NCBI RefSeq assembly: GCF_040253615.1
Contig: NZ_JBEJGY010000004.1
Coordinates: 6,386,001-6,450,000, forward strand
Source of the DNA: Streptomyces sp. Edi4
GTDB taxonomy: Bacteria > Actinomycetota > Actinomycetes > Streptomycetales > Streptomycetaceae
Length of the DNA: 64,000 nt
Direction of reading: 5' to 3'
The notes below the pieces were generated by a model that saw only the letters and a list, made by a program, of their open reading frames with translations, searched no databases and was not told the origin of the DNA. This document shows positions 8,468 to 16,627 of this stretch, one piece after another (the stretch's first letter is position 1; every line of letters starts with the position of its first letter). The translations under genes were made by a program, and so were the position numbers.

Positions 8468-9730
8468 GTGACCGCAGGGCAGACAGACGGGAGCCGTCCG
8501 GGCAGCGCGTCGACACTGGCGGGGACGCTGGAGGCGGCAGAGGCCGCATCGCCCGTGGAGTCACTCGACGTGGTCGCGCGCCTGCTCAAGGAGCGCCTCG
8601 GCGCGGCGTCGGTGTCCTTCCTGATCACCGACTTCAGCGGCGGTTCGGTCGTGCGCCTCGGCGCGGCCGGCACCATTGACAGGGGCGAGACGGCCCGGCG
8701 CATCGCCCTGCGGGGCACTTTGTACGACGACGTGATCCGCAGCCAGCAGCCGGGCGTGCGGGACACAGATACAGGCATGGTGCGGGTGGTGGCTCCGGTG
8801 ACCAATCGCGGTGATGCCATCGGACTCCTGGAGTTGTTCCTGCCCTCGACGCCGGACGCCGAGACGATGCGGGAGATCGGCGAGACCGCTCACGCGCTGG
8901 CCTACATCGTCATCGCCAACCGGTCGTTCACCGACGTCTACCAGTGGGGCAGGCGCACCCGCCCGCTCAGCCTGGCCGCGGAGATCCAGCACCGCCTGCT
9001 GCCGGCGTCGCTGGCGTGCGAGGCCGCGCAGTTCGCGGTCGCCGGGGCGCTGGAGCCCGCCGACCATGTCGGAGGAGACACTTTCGACTACGTGATCGAC
9101 CGGGACACCATGCAATTGTCGGTCACCGACGCCATGGGGCACGACGTCGGTGCCGCGCTGCTGGCGACCTTGGTGATGGGCGCCCTGCGCCGCGCGCGGC
9201 GGGCCGGCGCAGACCTCCAAGAGCAAGCCCGGCACGCCGACGAGGCCATGCGTGAGCATGGCCGCGCGGGCTATGTCACCGGTCAGCTGCTGCGGATCAG
9301 CCTGCTCGACGGCACCACCGAGTTCATCAACGCCGGACATCCCTGGCCGCTGAGACTGCGAGACGGCAAGGTGACGCAGATCGTCCCGGAAATCGATCTG
9401 CCCTTCGGCGTCCTGAACCCGCGCACCTACCGCGTGCAGTCACTCGACCTCCGGCCCGGCGACCGGCTGGTGATGCTGACCGACGGCATGCTGGAACGCA
9501 ACGCCGACAGCGTCGACCTCCCCGACCTGATCCTCCGCACCCGGGCGCTGCATCCACGAGAAGCCGCCCGCACCCTCATCGGGGCGATCGTCGACGCCAG
9601 TGCCGGGCATCTGGCTGACGACGCGACCGTGATGTGCCTGGACTGGCACGGAGTGCACCACTCTCAGCGCGACGCCGCCACCGGCGCCGACCTCACCGAC
9701 GCCTCACTCCCGGCAACGCCCAGACAGTGA
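8468..9730 (+). CDS. GAF-SpoIIE (PP2C-type) serine phosphatase
   Basis: About 420 residues from GTG 8468 (GAGGAGG directly upstream); in-frame starts further up at 8374 (ATG) and 8282 (GTG) are possible but have weaker ribosome sites. Residues about 25-165 resemble a GAF sensor domain and 180-405 a SpoIIE/RsbU phosphatase domain. Metal-ligand segments are visible: GGDTFDY (about 227), SVTDAMGHDVGAAL (about 243), INAGHPWPLRL, MLTDGMLER and DDATVM. Such enzymes dephosphorylate anti-anti-sigma factors in stress-sigma switches. No anti-sigma or STAS partner lies next to it, so its target is unknown. The 270 bases before it hold no clear gene. Confidence 0.85.
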   Translation: MTAGQTDGSRPGSASTLAGTLEAAEAASPVESLDVVARLLKERLGAASVSFLITDFSGGSVVRLGAAGTIDRGETARRIALRGTLYDDVIRSQQPGVRDTDTGMVRVVAPVTNRGDAIGLLELFLPSTPDAETMREIGETAHALAYIVIANRSFTDVYQWGRRTRPLSLAAEIQHRLLPASLACEAAQFAVAGALEPADHVGGDTFDYVIDRDTMQLSVTDAMGHDVGAALLATLVMGALRRARRAGADLQEQARHADEAMREHGRAGYVTGQLLRISLLDGTTEFINAGHPWPLRLRDGKVTQIVPEIDLPFGVLNPRTYRVQSLDLRPGDRLVMLTDGMLERNADSVDLPDLILRTRALHPREAARTLIGAIVDASAGHLADDATVMCLDWHGVHHSQRDAATGADLTDASLPATPRQ

Positions 9731-9998
9731 CGCGCCGGCCCGCATGATGGTGAGAGCGGCCCAGGCAGCCGGCCCTGCTCGCCTTGGGCGTCCCGCCTGA
9801 GCCCGGTTGCGGCCTGCACCGGGGCAAGTGCTCGCTTCCAGTGATCGCAGCATGTGCGGAGCCATCGCCGCGCGGCCCCGTCCGCGGATGTGTGGACGCC
9901 CTCGCGCGGGGGAGAGGGGGTTCGGCTGAACGCGGTGGGGCGAGGCCGGTTCGGTGAAGCCCGGGATTCCTCAGGATGAGGGGGTGCTCGGCTGGGAG

Positions 9999-10442
9999 CT
10001 ACCTGTTGTCCAATTCCCGCACGAGACGCCGCAGCACGGGCAGCGCGTCCCGCAGCGTGTCCTTGTCCGCGGCCGGCAGCGCGGCAAGCGCGCCTTCCAG
10101 GGCTGCGGTGCTGGCACGGTCATAGCGGTCGAGCAGGTCGAGCGCCGCGGGGGTCGGGGTGAGGACCACGGCCCGCTGGTCCGCGCGGTCGGCGGCCCGC
10201 TCGACGAGTCCGGACGCCACCATCGTCTTGACCAGGTTGCTTACGGTCGAGGGCGCGACACGCAGCCGGTCCGCCACCACCCTGGCGCCGAGGGAGCCCT
10301 CTGCGGCCAGGGCCCGCAACAGCTCGATCTGGGCCTCGGGCAGGTCGGGGAGGCCGGCCGCGCCCCGTGTGGAGCGGAGTACGGCGCGGCGCAGGGGGCC
10401 GAGCAGCCGGCTGAAGTCGGAGGCGGTGTCCATGGCGGACAT
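9999..10442 (-). CDS. MarR-family transcriptional regulator
   Basis: 147 residues from ATG 10442 (ATG 10433 is also possible). It has a winged-helix core with GARVVADRLRVAPSTVSNLVKTM as the recognition region, then the wing AADRADQRAVVLTPT. A longer frame from 10469 would place codons inside the operator, so the shorter start is preferred. It diverges from padC, and a near-perfect inverted repeat sits between them. It is probably the phenolic-acid-responsive repressor of padC and of itself. Firmicutes use PadR for this job; a MarR protein here is a different solution. Confidence 0.88.
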   Translation of the reverse strand: MSAMDTASDFSRLLGPLRRAVLRSTRGAAGLPDLPEAQIELLRALAAEGSLGARVVADRLRVAPSTVSNLVKTMVASGLVERAADRADQRAVVLTPTPAALDLLDRYDRASTAALEGALAALPAADKDTLRDALPVLRRLVRELDNR

Positions 10443-10460
10443 TCTGCCGAAGATTTCGTT

Positions 10461-10485
10461 TTGACACAAAATAGTTTTGTGACAA
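10461..10485. promoter_or_regulatory. MarR operator between marR and padC
   Basis: Inverted repeat TTGACACAAAA (10461-10471), spacer TAG, TTTTGTGACAA (10475-10485): 11-bp arms with one mismatch. It is AT-rich in a GC-rich region and lies 37 bases before the padC start and 19 before the MarR start. Size and symmetry suit a MarR dimer. Confidence 0.75.
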
Positions 10486-10521
10486 ACTTAAGGAGTCAGT
10501 GACGCAGCAAGGAGAGCTCCC

Positions 10522-11082
10522 ATGACCACCATCGCCGAAGCCGCACTCGAAGCGACCGCCTACCCCACCACGGTCGCGTCTCCGATCCCCCCACAGGACC
10601 TCTCCGGCATCGTCGGCCACCGCTTCATCTACACCTACGCCAACGGCTGGCAGTACGAGATGTACGTCAAGAACGACCACACCATCGACTACCGCATCCA
10701 CACCGGGATGGTCGGCGGCCGCTGGGTCAAGGACCAGGAGGTGGACCTGGTCATGCTCACCGCGGGCGTCTACAAGGTTTCCTGGAACGAGCCGACCGGC
10801 ACCTCCGTCGCCGTCAACGTCGTCCCCGGCGAGCGTGTCCTGCACGGCGTGATCTTCTTCCCGCACTGGGTCGAGGAGCACGGCGAGCGTACGGTCCTCT
10901 TCCAGAACGACCACCTGGAGCAGATGCGCGCCTTCCGTGACGCGGGCCCGACGTATCCGATCTACGTCGTCCCGGAGTTCGCGAAGATCACTCGTTACGA
11001 GTTCGTCGGCGCGGACAACGAGGACGTCATCGCCATCGCCCCGGCCGATCTCCCCACGGGCTGGGCGGACGAGACCAACTAG
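10522..11082 (+). CDS. padC: Phenolic acid decarboxylase
   Basis: 186-residue cytoplasmic enzyme of the PAD family, slightly longer than the usual 160-180 residues because of the N-terminal extension. Core family segments are visible: GHRFIYTYANGWQYEMYVKN (about 32-51), DYRIHTGMVGGRWVKDQE (about 56-73), and VVPGERVLHGVIFFPHWVEEH further on. It converts p-coumaric/ferulic acid to 4-vinylphenols and CO2 without a cofactor, detoxifying plant phenolics. ATG 10522 follows AAGGAG at 10509-10514. The divergent MarR gene and the intergenic operator imply substrate-induced expression. Confidence 0.93.
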   Translation: MTTIAEAALEATAYPTTVASPIPPQDLSGIVGHRFIYTYANGWQYEMYVKNDHTIDYRIHTGMVGGRWVKDQEVDLVMLTAGVYKVSWNEPTGTSVAVNVVPGERVLHGVIFFPHWVEEHGERTVLFQNDHLEQMRAFRDAGPTYPIYVVPEFAKITRYEFVGADNEDVIAIAPADLPTGWADETN

Positions 11083-11332
11083 GGCCGGGTCTGCCGGCCG
11101 CGAACCTGTGCGGATCTACCTGGAGCGCGGCAAGGATCCGTCCGGTCTTGGAGGTGCGCGTGGCCCCCAGCAACGGGACTTCCGCGGTGCGGCACTGGAC
11201 GGCAGGCGCGTACCTGCTCGCGCAGTCTGGGACTGTCGACGCCTGTCGACGCCTGTGGACGGGGGAGAGTGACTGCCGGGCCGGGGGCCCAACCACGGTG
11301 CCGGCCCGGCAGCCTGGAGGAGTGCGAAGCAC

Positions 11333-11527
11333 TCAGTGGGTCGGCCACGGAGACGTGCGCACGAGGTACATCCACTGCGCGTCCTGGCGGCCGGGAACGA
11401 GTCGGCTGGCGCTCTCCCACTGGCGGACGAGATCGGCAAAGATCGGTTCCGGACCGGAGCGGAGAATCGTTCCGTCGCCGCGCCGGCCGCTGACGCCCGG
11501 GGCCGGCCGGCTCATCGTGTTGAGCAT
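11333..11527 (-). CDS. Possible small protein, unknown
   Basis: 64-residue frame with a natural-looking composition: acidic/aromatic stretches such as PIFADLVRQWESA and DAQWMYLVRT, unlike the Arg/Pro-rich shadow frames around it. It resembles short Streptomyces proteins of the 'PIFDxLxxEW' kind that I only vaguely recall. No ribosome site stands out (starts at 11527 or 11515). The rest of the 11083-11686 gap shows no gene, only a short GTCGACGCCT direct repeat near 11237. Confidence 0.4.
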   Translation of the reverse strand: MLNTMSRPAPGVSGRRGDGTILRSGPEPIFADLVRQWESASRLVPGRQDAQWMYLVRTSPWPTH

Positions 11528-11686
11528 GCCGGGTACAACGCCGATGCGCCGCCCGGGTTACTCCGCTCCGTCCCTGGTCCCGCCCTGCCGACAGCCGCGC
11601 ACGGACAGAGGCACATGCGATGTCGGCGACGGCTTTCCTTCGCCGTCTCGTGAGGTGAGTGGGCGCGAGAGCCGAAGGGGGTCGAG

Positions 11687-12841
11687 TCAGCGCTCTGCCA
11701 TCTGAACCGCCCCGGCAGGGATGGAGGTGGCGACGGGCTTTCGCTTGGGGCCTGCCATCTTGACCTTGGACTTCTTGTTCGGCAGCGAGAGCCGGAAGAC
11801 CTTGCGCCACGCGGAGAACACCTGCTTGGGCAGCGGCCCTGTGACGTAATCCAGCTCGTACTTCTCGAACAAGGCGCGCACTTTCACCGCGACCTCGGCG
11901 TACCGATTGCTCGGCAGGTCCGGGAACAGGTGGTGCTCGATCTGGTGTGACAGGTTGCCGGTCATGAAGTGCATGGCCTTGCTGCCGCTGATGTTCGCCG
12001 AACCCATCATCTGGCGCAGGTACCACTCGCCGCGTGTCTCGCGCTCAATCGACCGGCGCTCGAAGACCTGCACGCCCTCGGGGAAGTGCCCGCACATGAT
12101 CACCGAGTGGGACCAGAGGTTGCGGACCAGGTTCGCGGTAAACGTGGCGGCGAGCGTGCTGAGGAACGACGGGCCCGACAGCAGTGGGTGGACCACGTAG
12201 TCCTTGAGCACCTGCTTGCGGATCTTACGGCCGACGGCTTTGGCCCGCGCACGGAACTCCGGGTCCTTGCGGCGGTGCTTGTCCAGGTTGTTGCCGAGCT
12301 CCAGGTCGTAGGCGGCGATGCCGTACTCGAAGAAGCAGGCGTTGAGGAAGTTCCACAGCGGCTGGCCGAGGTGGAGCGGGTGCCACTTCTGGTCCTCGTC
12401 GACGCGCATGATGCCGTAACCGAGGTCGTTGTCCTTGCCGATCACGTTCGTGTACGTGTGGTGCAGCTCGTTGTGCGAGTGCTTCCACTGCTCGGCCGGC
12501 GAGACGTGATCCCAGTCCCAGGTAGTGGAGTGGATCTTCGGGTCCCGCATCCAGTCCCACTGGCCGTGCAGGACGTTGTGGCCGATCTCCATGTTCTCCA
12601 GGATCTTCGCCACGGACAGACCGGCGGTGCCGATCAGCCACGCGGGCGGGAAGCCCGAGAACAGCAGCACGCCCCTGCTGGCCAGTTCGAGTTTGCGCTG
12701 GGCAGAGATGACCTTGCGGATGTAGGCGGCGTCCTTCTCGCCGCGGACGGCGATCACCCCGTCGCGGATCGCGTCCAGCTCTCGGCCAAGCTCCTCGATC
12801 TGCTCCCCGCTCAGGTGGGCGGTGGGGTCGATGGCGGTCAA
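11687..12841 (-). CDS. Membrane acyl-CoA/fatty-acid desaturase
   Basis: 384-residue integral membrane di-iron desaturase. All three histidine boxes are present: HNVLH (88-92), HNELHH (123-128) and QIEHH (300-304). It introduces a cis double bond into fatty acyl chains using electrons from the reductase encoded 7 bases upstream; the pair matches the mycobacterial DesA3/Rv3230c arrangement. It probably adjusts membrane fluidity. It is the second gene of a two-gene operon divergent from a PucR-type regulator. The basic Lys-rich C-terminal tail is ordinary for the group. Confidence 0.92.
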   Translation of the reverse strand: MTAIDPTAHLSGEQIEELGRELDAIRDGVIAVRGEKDAAYIRKVISAQRKLELASRGVLLFSGFPPAWLIGTAGLSVAKILENMEIGHNVLHGQWDWMRDPKIHSTTWDWDHVSPAEQWKHSHNELHHTYTNVIGKDNDLGYGIMRVDEDQKWHPLHLGQPLWNFLNACFFEYGIAAYDLELGNNLDKHRRKDPEFRARAKAVGRKIRKQVLKDYVVHPLLSGPSFLSTLAATFTANLVRNLWSHSVIMCGHFPEGVQVFERRSIERETRGEWYLRQMMGSANISGSKAMHFMTGNLSHQIEHHLFPDLPSNRYAEVAVKVRALFEKYELDYVTGPLPKQVFSAWRKVFRLSLPNKKSKVKMAGPKRKPVATSIPAGAVQMAER

Positions 12842-12848
12842 GGTTCTC

Positions 12849-13907
12849 CTACCGTTCGATGTCGCAGGGGCCCGCCGCGGCGGACACGCAGGTCTGGATG
12901 AGGACGCCCGGCTCTGCCTCGGTGATCTCGCCGGTGCGCAGGTCGCGGACGGCCCCCGCCCTGAGCGGTGTGACGCAGCCGTAGCAGATGCCCATGCGGC
13001 ACCCGGAAGGCATGAGCACGCCGGCCTCCTCGCCGACGTCCAGCAACGGCGTGGCGCCGTCCGCGACGACTGTCTTGCCAGAGGTGCGGAATGTGACCTC
13101 GCCGCCGCCGTCCCCGCAGACGACGATGCTGGGGCGGAAGCGTTCGGTGTGCAGGCGGTCTTGGACGCCGTGCTCGATCCAGCGGGCCTCGGCGGCGTCG
13201 AGCAGGCCCGCCGGTCCGCAGGCCCAGGTCTCCCGCTCGGCCCAGTCGGGCACGAGCTCGTCGAGGCGGGCGATGTCGAGCATGCCGTCTGTGTCGGTGT
13301 GCATCTCGGTGAGGCGGAGCTTCTTGTCCGCGACCAGGTCGTGCAGATCGTCGCGGAAGATCACGTCTTGTGGCCGCGGTGCGGAGTGGACCATGACGAC
13401 GTCGTCGAACTCGGTGTCGCGCAGCATGCCCATCACCGGCGTGATGCCGCTGCCGGCCGTCAGATAGAGCACTTTGGCGGGTTTGGCCTCCGGCAGCACG
13501 AAGTCACCGGTCGCCTGGTCGAGCTGGATCAGCGTGCCCGGTTTCGCCCTGCGGACCAGGTGGTTGCTGACCTTGCCGCCCGGGATCGCCTTCACGGTGA
13601 TCGTGACGCGGCCGTCCCGGCGGTCCGTCGGCGAGGTGAGCGAGTAGGCACGCCACAGGCGTACCCCGTCGACGTCGACCCCAATTCGCACGTACTGACC
13701 GGCCGTGTGGCCGCGCCACCCCCGCCCCGGTCTGATCACGAGGGTCGCGGCGTCATCCGTCTCGGGGCGCACGCCCTCGATGCGCCCGCGCAGGTCAGCG
13801 CCCGCACGCAGCGGACTGACCAGGTCGAGGTAGTCCGACGGCAACAGCGGCGTCGTGACCATCTCCAGCAGTTTCCACGCCCTGCCGCGGAGGGCCGCAC
13901 TCGTCAT
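12849..13907 (-). CDS. Ferredoxin reductase-type electron donor for the desaturase
   Basis: 352-residue protein with three domains in order: FAD-binding barrel (RAYSLTSP near 125), NAD(P)-binding domain (LTAGSGITPVMGML near 190) and a C-terminal plant-type [2Fe-2S] ferredoxin domain with Cys303, Cys308, Cys311 and Cys340. It moves electrons from NAD(P)H to the desaturase encoded next. First gene of the operon; the start at 13907 faces the regulator start at 13994. Confidence 0.92.
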   Translation of the reverse strand: MTSAALRGRAWKLLEMVTTPLLPSDYLDLVSPLRAGADLRGRIEGVRPETDDAATLVIRPGRGWRGHTAGQYVRIGVDVDGVRLWRAYSLTSPTDRRDGRVTITVKAIPGGKVSNHLVRRAKPGTLIQLDQATGDFVLPEAKPAKVLYLTAGSGITPVMGMLRDTEFDDVVMVHSAPRPQDVIFRDDLHDLVADKKLRLTEMHTDTDGMLDIARLDELVPDWAERETWACGPAGLLDAAEARWIEHGVQDRLHTERFRPSIVVCGDGGGEVTFRTSGKTVVADGATPLLDVGEEAGVLMPSGCRMGICYGCVTPLRAGAVRDLRTGEITEAEPGVLIQTCVSAAAGPCDIER

Positions 13908-13993
13908 GACTCCACCTTGATGCGCCTCAGGGCGTAAAGTCCTGTCCGCAGAACGTGAATCTGTTCGGCTGAATTGTTCGCAGGAAACAAAAC

Positions 13994-15133
13994 ATGAACC
14001 ATGCCATTCGGAGAGCCAGCGAACTGACCCTGGATGAGACGACGGTCACCGCACTGCGGGCCGCGCTGAAGACCACCGCCGACGAGATCGTCCAGGCGAT
14101 CATCGACGAGGTTCCTTCCTACGCCAACGCCCTTTCGGGCCGCATGGGCGGCATCATCCGCCGCGCCGTACGCACCGCCCTTGGGCACTACCTGGACCTC
14201 GCGAGCGGCCACGCCACAGGCGGCGACGCCGGTGACGCGGCCTACGAGCTGGGCCGCGGCGAGGTCCGCGAGGGCCGTTCGATGGACGCCCTGCTCAGCG
14301 CCTACCGCGTCGGCGCCCGCGTGGCCTGGCGATGCCTGGCCACGGGTGCCGTACCCGCAGGGCTGCCCGCCGCCGAGGTCGCCAAGTTCGCCGAGCTGAC
14401 CTTCGCCTACATCGACGAGCTCTCCGCCGCGAGCGCCGCGGGCCACGCCGACGAACTGGCCGCCCAGGGCCGGGCCCACGAGCGTCACCTGGAACACCTG
14501 GCCCGCGACCTCCTCGCCGACGCGAGCCCGGACGTGCTGCGGGCCTCCGCGCAACGGGCCGGGTGGCAGCCTCCGGTGTCGCTGACCGCGGTGCTGCTGC
14601 CCGCCGCCCAGGCTCGGCCTGCCTACCGCACGGTCAACCCCAACACGCTCGTCCTCGACGATCTGCCGGACGCCTGGGGCGTGCTGCTGGTCCCCGACGC
14701 CGACCGGGCATATCTGCTGAGGCAGCTGAACCACCGCGCCGCCGTGGTCGGCCCGGCCCGGCCATGGACTCGTGCGTCCGCCTCGTACGCACGAGCCGTA
14801 CGCGCGCGCTCCCTCTCCTGTGACATCCGCGACACGGAGGACCACCTGCCCGAGCTGGTACTGAGCGCCGACGCGGACGCGTTCGCGGACCTGCGTGCCC
14901 GAGCCCTCGCACCCTTGCGGACGCTGCCCGCCGCGACCGCGCGGCGGCTGGAGGAGACGTTGCGGGCGTGGCTGCTGCACCAGGGCAGGCGGGAGGAGGT
15001 GGCAACGGCGTTGTTCGTCCATCCACAGACCGTCCGGTACCGGATGTCACAGCTGCGAGAGCTGTTTCCGGAACTCGCATCGCCACACCGCGTCCTTGAG
15101 TTGACGCTTGCGCTCGGTCTCCGGGTCAGCTGA
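13994..15133 (+). CDS. PucR/CdaR-type transcriptional regulator
   Basis: 379 residues. The C-terminal 60 residues form the PucR HTH domain: LRAWLLHQGRREEVATALFV then HPQTVRYRMSQLRELF. The N-terminal part (about 1-170) is helical and resembles the RsbT-co-antagonist-like region of this family. It is divergent from the reductase-desaturase operon across an 86-base intergenic region and is its likely regulator; similar regulators flank desaturase operons in other streptomycetes, as far as I recall. ATG 13994 is close behind an A-rich stretch rather than a strong Shine-Dalgarno. Confidence 0.85.
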   Translation: MNHAIRRASELTLDETTVTALRAALKTTADEIVQAIIDEVPSYANALSGRMGGIIRRAVRTALGHYLDLASGHATGGDAGDAAYELGRGEVREGRSMDALLSAYRVGARVAWRCLATGAVPAGLPAAEVAKFAELTFAYIDELSAASAAGHADELAAQGRAHERHLEHLARDLLADASPDVLRASAQRAGWQPPVSLTAVLLPAAQARPAYRTVNPNTLVLDDLPDAWGVLLVPDADRAYLLRQLNHRAAVVGPARPWTRASASYARAVRARSLSCDIRDTEDHLPELVLSADADAFADLRARALAPLRTLPAATARRLEETLRAWLLHQGRREEVATALFVHPQTVRYRMSQLRELFPELASPHRVLELTLALGLRVS

Positions 15134-15530
15134 CGCATGCCACGACGTCCACGACCATGTCCGGCGCGGCGTAGGAGTCTCCATTTCGATGCGGTGCGCC
15201 GTGCCGCAGCACGTTCCAGGGCGCAGTGCCGGTATGGCGATTCGAGTGCTTGGCGCCGACTTCCGCCAGCAGCCCGGCGAGACCGAGCCCGCACCCGCCC
15301 CGGCCCGACGTCCGCTCGCCCCGGCGGCCTCACTCACCTCCTCAGACCCGGACGCCCTATCTGAGCGCTGCCACCACGCGTTGCGCCACGTCCAGGACCA
15401 ACTCGCCAGCTGGCCCCACCGCCCGGTGTGCCAGCGCCTCCGTCTGGACAGCGGTCGTGGCCGGCCCGGCTCCCGCCTCGGATACCGTGTTCCTCTACGG
15501 GGTGCCATAACGGATGTGACGCCCCCCACC
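15134..15530. other. Gap without a supported gene
   Basis: About 400 bases with open frames only of the Pro/Ser/Arg-rich shadow kind. A frame on the + strand runs through it into the next gene, but the ribosome site GGAGG at 15531-15535 places the real start at 15546. Confidence 0.5.
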
Positions 15531-15545
15531 GGAGGTAGTCAGCGT

Positions 15546-15935
15546 ATGAGTTCAAAGCGCAGCAAGAATCCAGCCCTGCCCGTACTCGACGACGCATTCC
15601 GGCTCGAGTCGGTCAAGAACGCCGAAGAGTCCACCCGTGACTTGGCCGCGCGGCTGGCCACCACCGAGCTGCGCCGCGTTTCCCACCCGGGCCGGATCAC
15701 CTGGGAGCCCATCGATCAGGCCGAGCCCGTACCGGTCCCGCCGACCGTGGTCGACGGTGACGGGGATCTGTGGCTACGGGACCGGGGCACTGGCACCTGG
15801 ACCATGCCCGAGTTCAATCCGAAGGAGTTCCCGGCCCGCTGTGGCGAGGTTCTGACGTGGAACCAGCTCGCCTGCGAGTTCGGCCCGCTTACCGCACTGG
15901 CCGACGACCGCCGCATCGGCGGCGGCCGGCGCTGA
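15546..15935 (+). CDS. Conserved-looking protein of unknown function
   Basis: 129-residue soluble protein. The Lys/Arg-rich start is followed by acidic and aromatic stretches (GDLWLRDRGTGTWTMPEF at about 72-89) and a Gly/Arg tail. No transmembrane segment, signal peptide or known motif. ATG 15546 has GGAGG 10 bases upstream. It follows the PucR regulator after a gap and is probably transcribed separately. Confidence 0.65.
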   Translation: MSSKRSKNPALPVLDDAFRLESVKNAEESTRDLAARLATTELRRVSHPGRITWEPIDQAEPVPVPPTVVDGDGDLWLRDRGTGTWTMPEFNPKEFPARCGEVLTWNQLACEFGPLTALADDRRIGGGRR

Positions 15936-16075
15936 CCGCGCGGCCTCCTGGGATGACCCGCACCTGAAGCGCCCGTCATGGGCAGCTGAGAGCTCCAGCT
16001 CACCGCCGAGCTCTCACTGGAGCCGCGCCCCACGCGCCGATCAGTGACTCACTGTGGCCGGCCCACAGGACCTGG

Positions 16076-16445
16076 TCAGGCAAGGGTCTTGATCCACCCT
16101 GTGATGACGTCGGCGTACTGCTGTGCCATCGGCTCGTGCATGGTTGCGGGGCGTCGAGCTGTTTGAAGGCCACAGGCCGGCCGGTGGGTTCCATGAGGCG
16201 GCGGGCCTGTGGCCTGGGTGTGGGTCATCGCGCCCATGGGCCGGCCGGTGCCGGGGTCGGTCGTGTGGAAGTGGTGGGTGAGGAGCACCGGCCTCTTCAC
16301 CTGCGCGAGCATCGTGGCGTGGTCGCCCGGCTTGCCGTACGCGGCCACGTAGGCGGCCACGATGCCGCCAGAGGAATTACCGGCCACGATCGTGGGCCGC
16401 TGGACGACCAGGTCGATGAACCGGCGTACCGCACGTCAGCGGCTG
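16076..16445 (-). pseudogene. Remnant of an alpha/beta hydrolase
   Basis: Only the C-terminal part of an alpha/beta hydrolase survives. It reads VRRFIDLVVQRPTIV then AGNSSGG (the nucleophile elbow GxSxG) at about 16370-16440, continues to RPVLLTHHFHTTDPGTGRPM, then shifts frame near 16210 (MEPTGRPVAFKQLDAP) and returns near 16140 to HEPMAQQYADVITGWIKTLA. The N-terminal half, with the oxyanion-hole region, is missing. It cannot be functional as read, unless the frameshifts are sequencing errors. Confidence 0.65.
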
Positions 16446-16536
16446 GCGACACGAGGAGCGCTGAGCGCTGCCTGTCGTTGCCTCCGGCATCGATGAGACC
16501 GGTTTGCGGGGGCGCGCGTGGATCCTGCCCGTGGAG

Positions 16537-16573
16537 AAGCCCGCCTCGGAGGGTCTGGTGCCGAGGCGGGCTT
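16537..16573 (-). terminator. Terminator of the LPMO-like gene
   Basis: Perfect 13-bp stem (16537-16549 with 16561-16573) 55 bases beyond the stop of the minus-strand gene. Confidence 0.75.
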
Positions 16574-16627
16574 GTAAGCGGTGGTCGCCTGGCGGCAGTG
16601 CCGGTCTCTGGCTTCGTGCCGCTGCTG

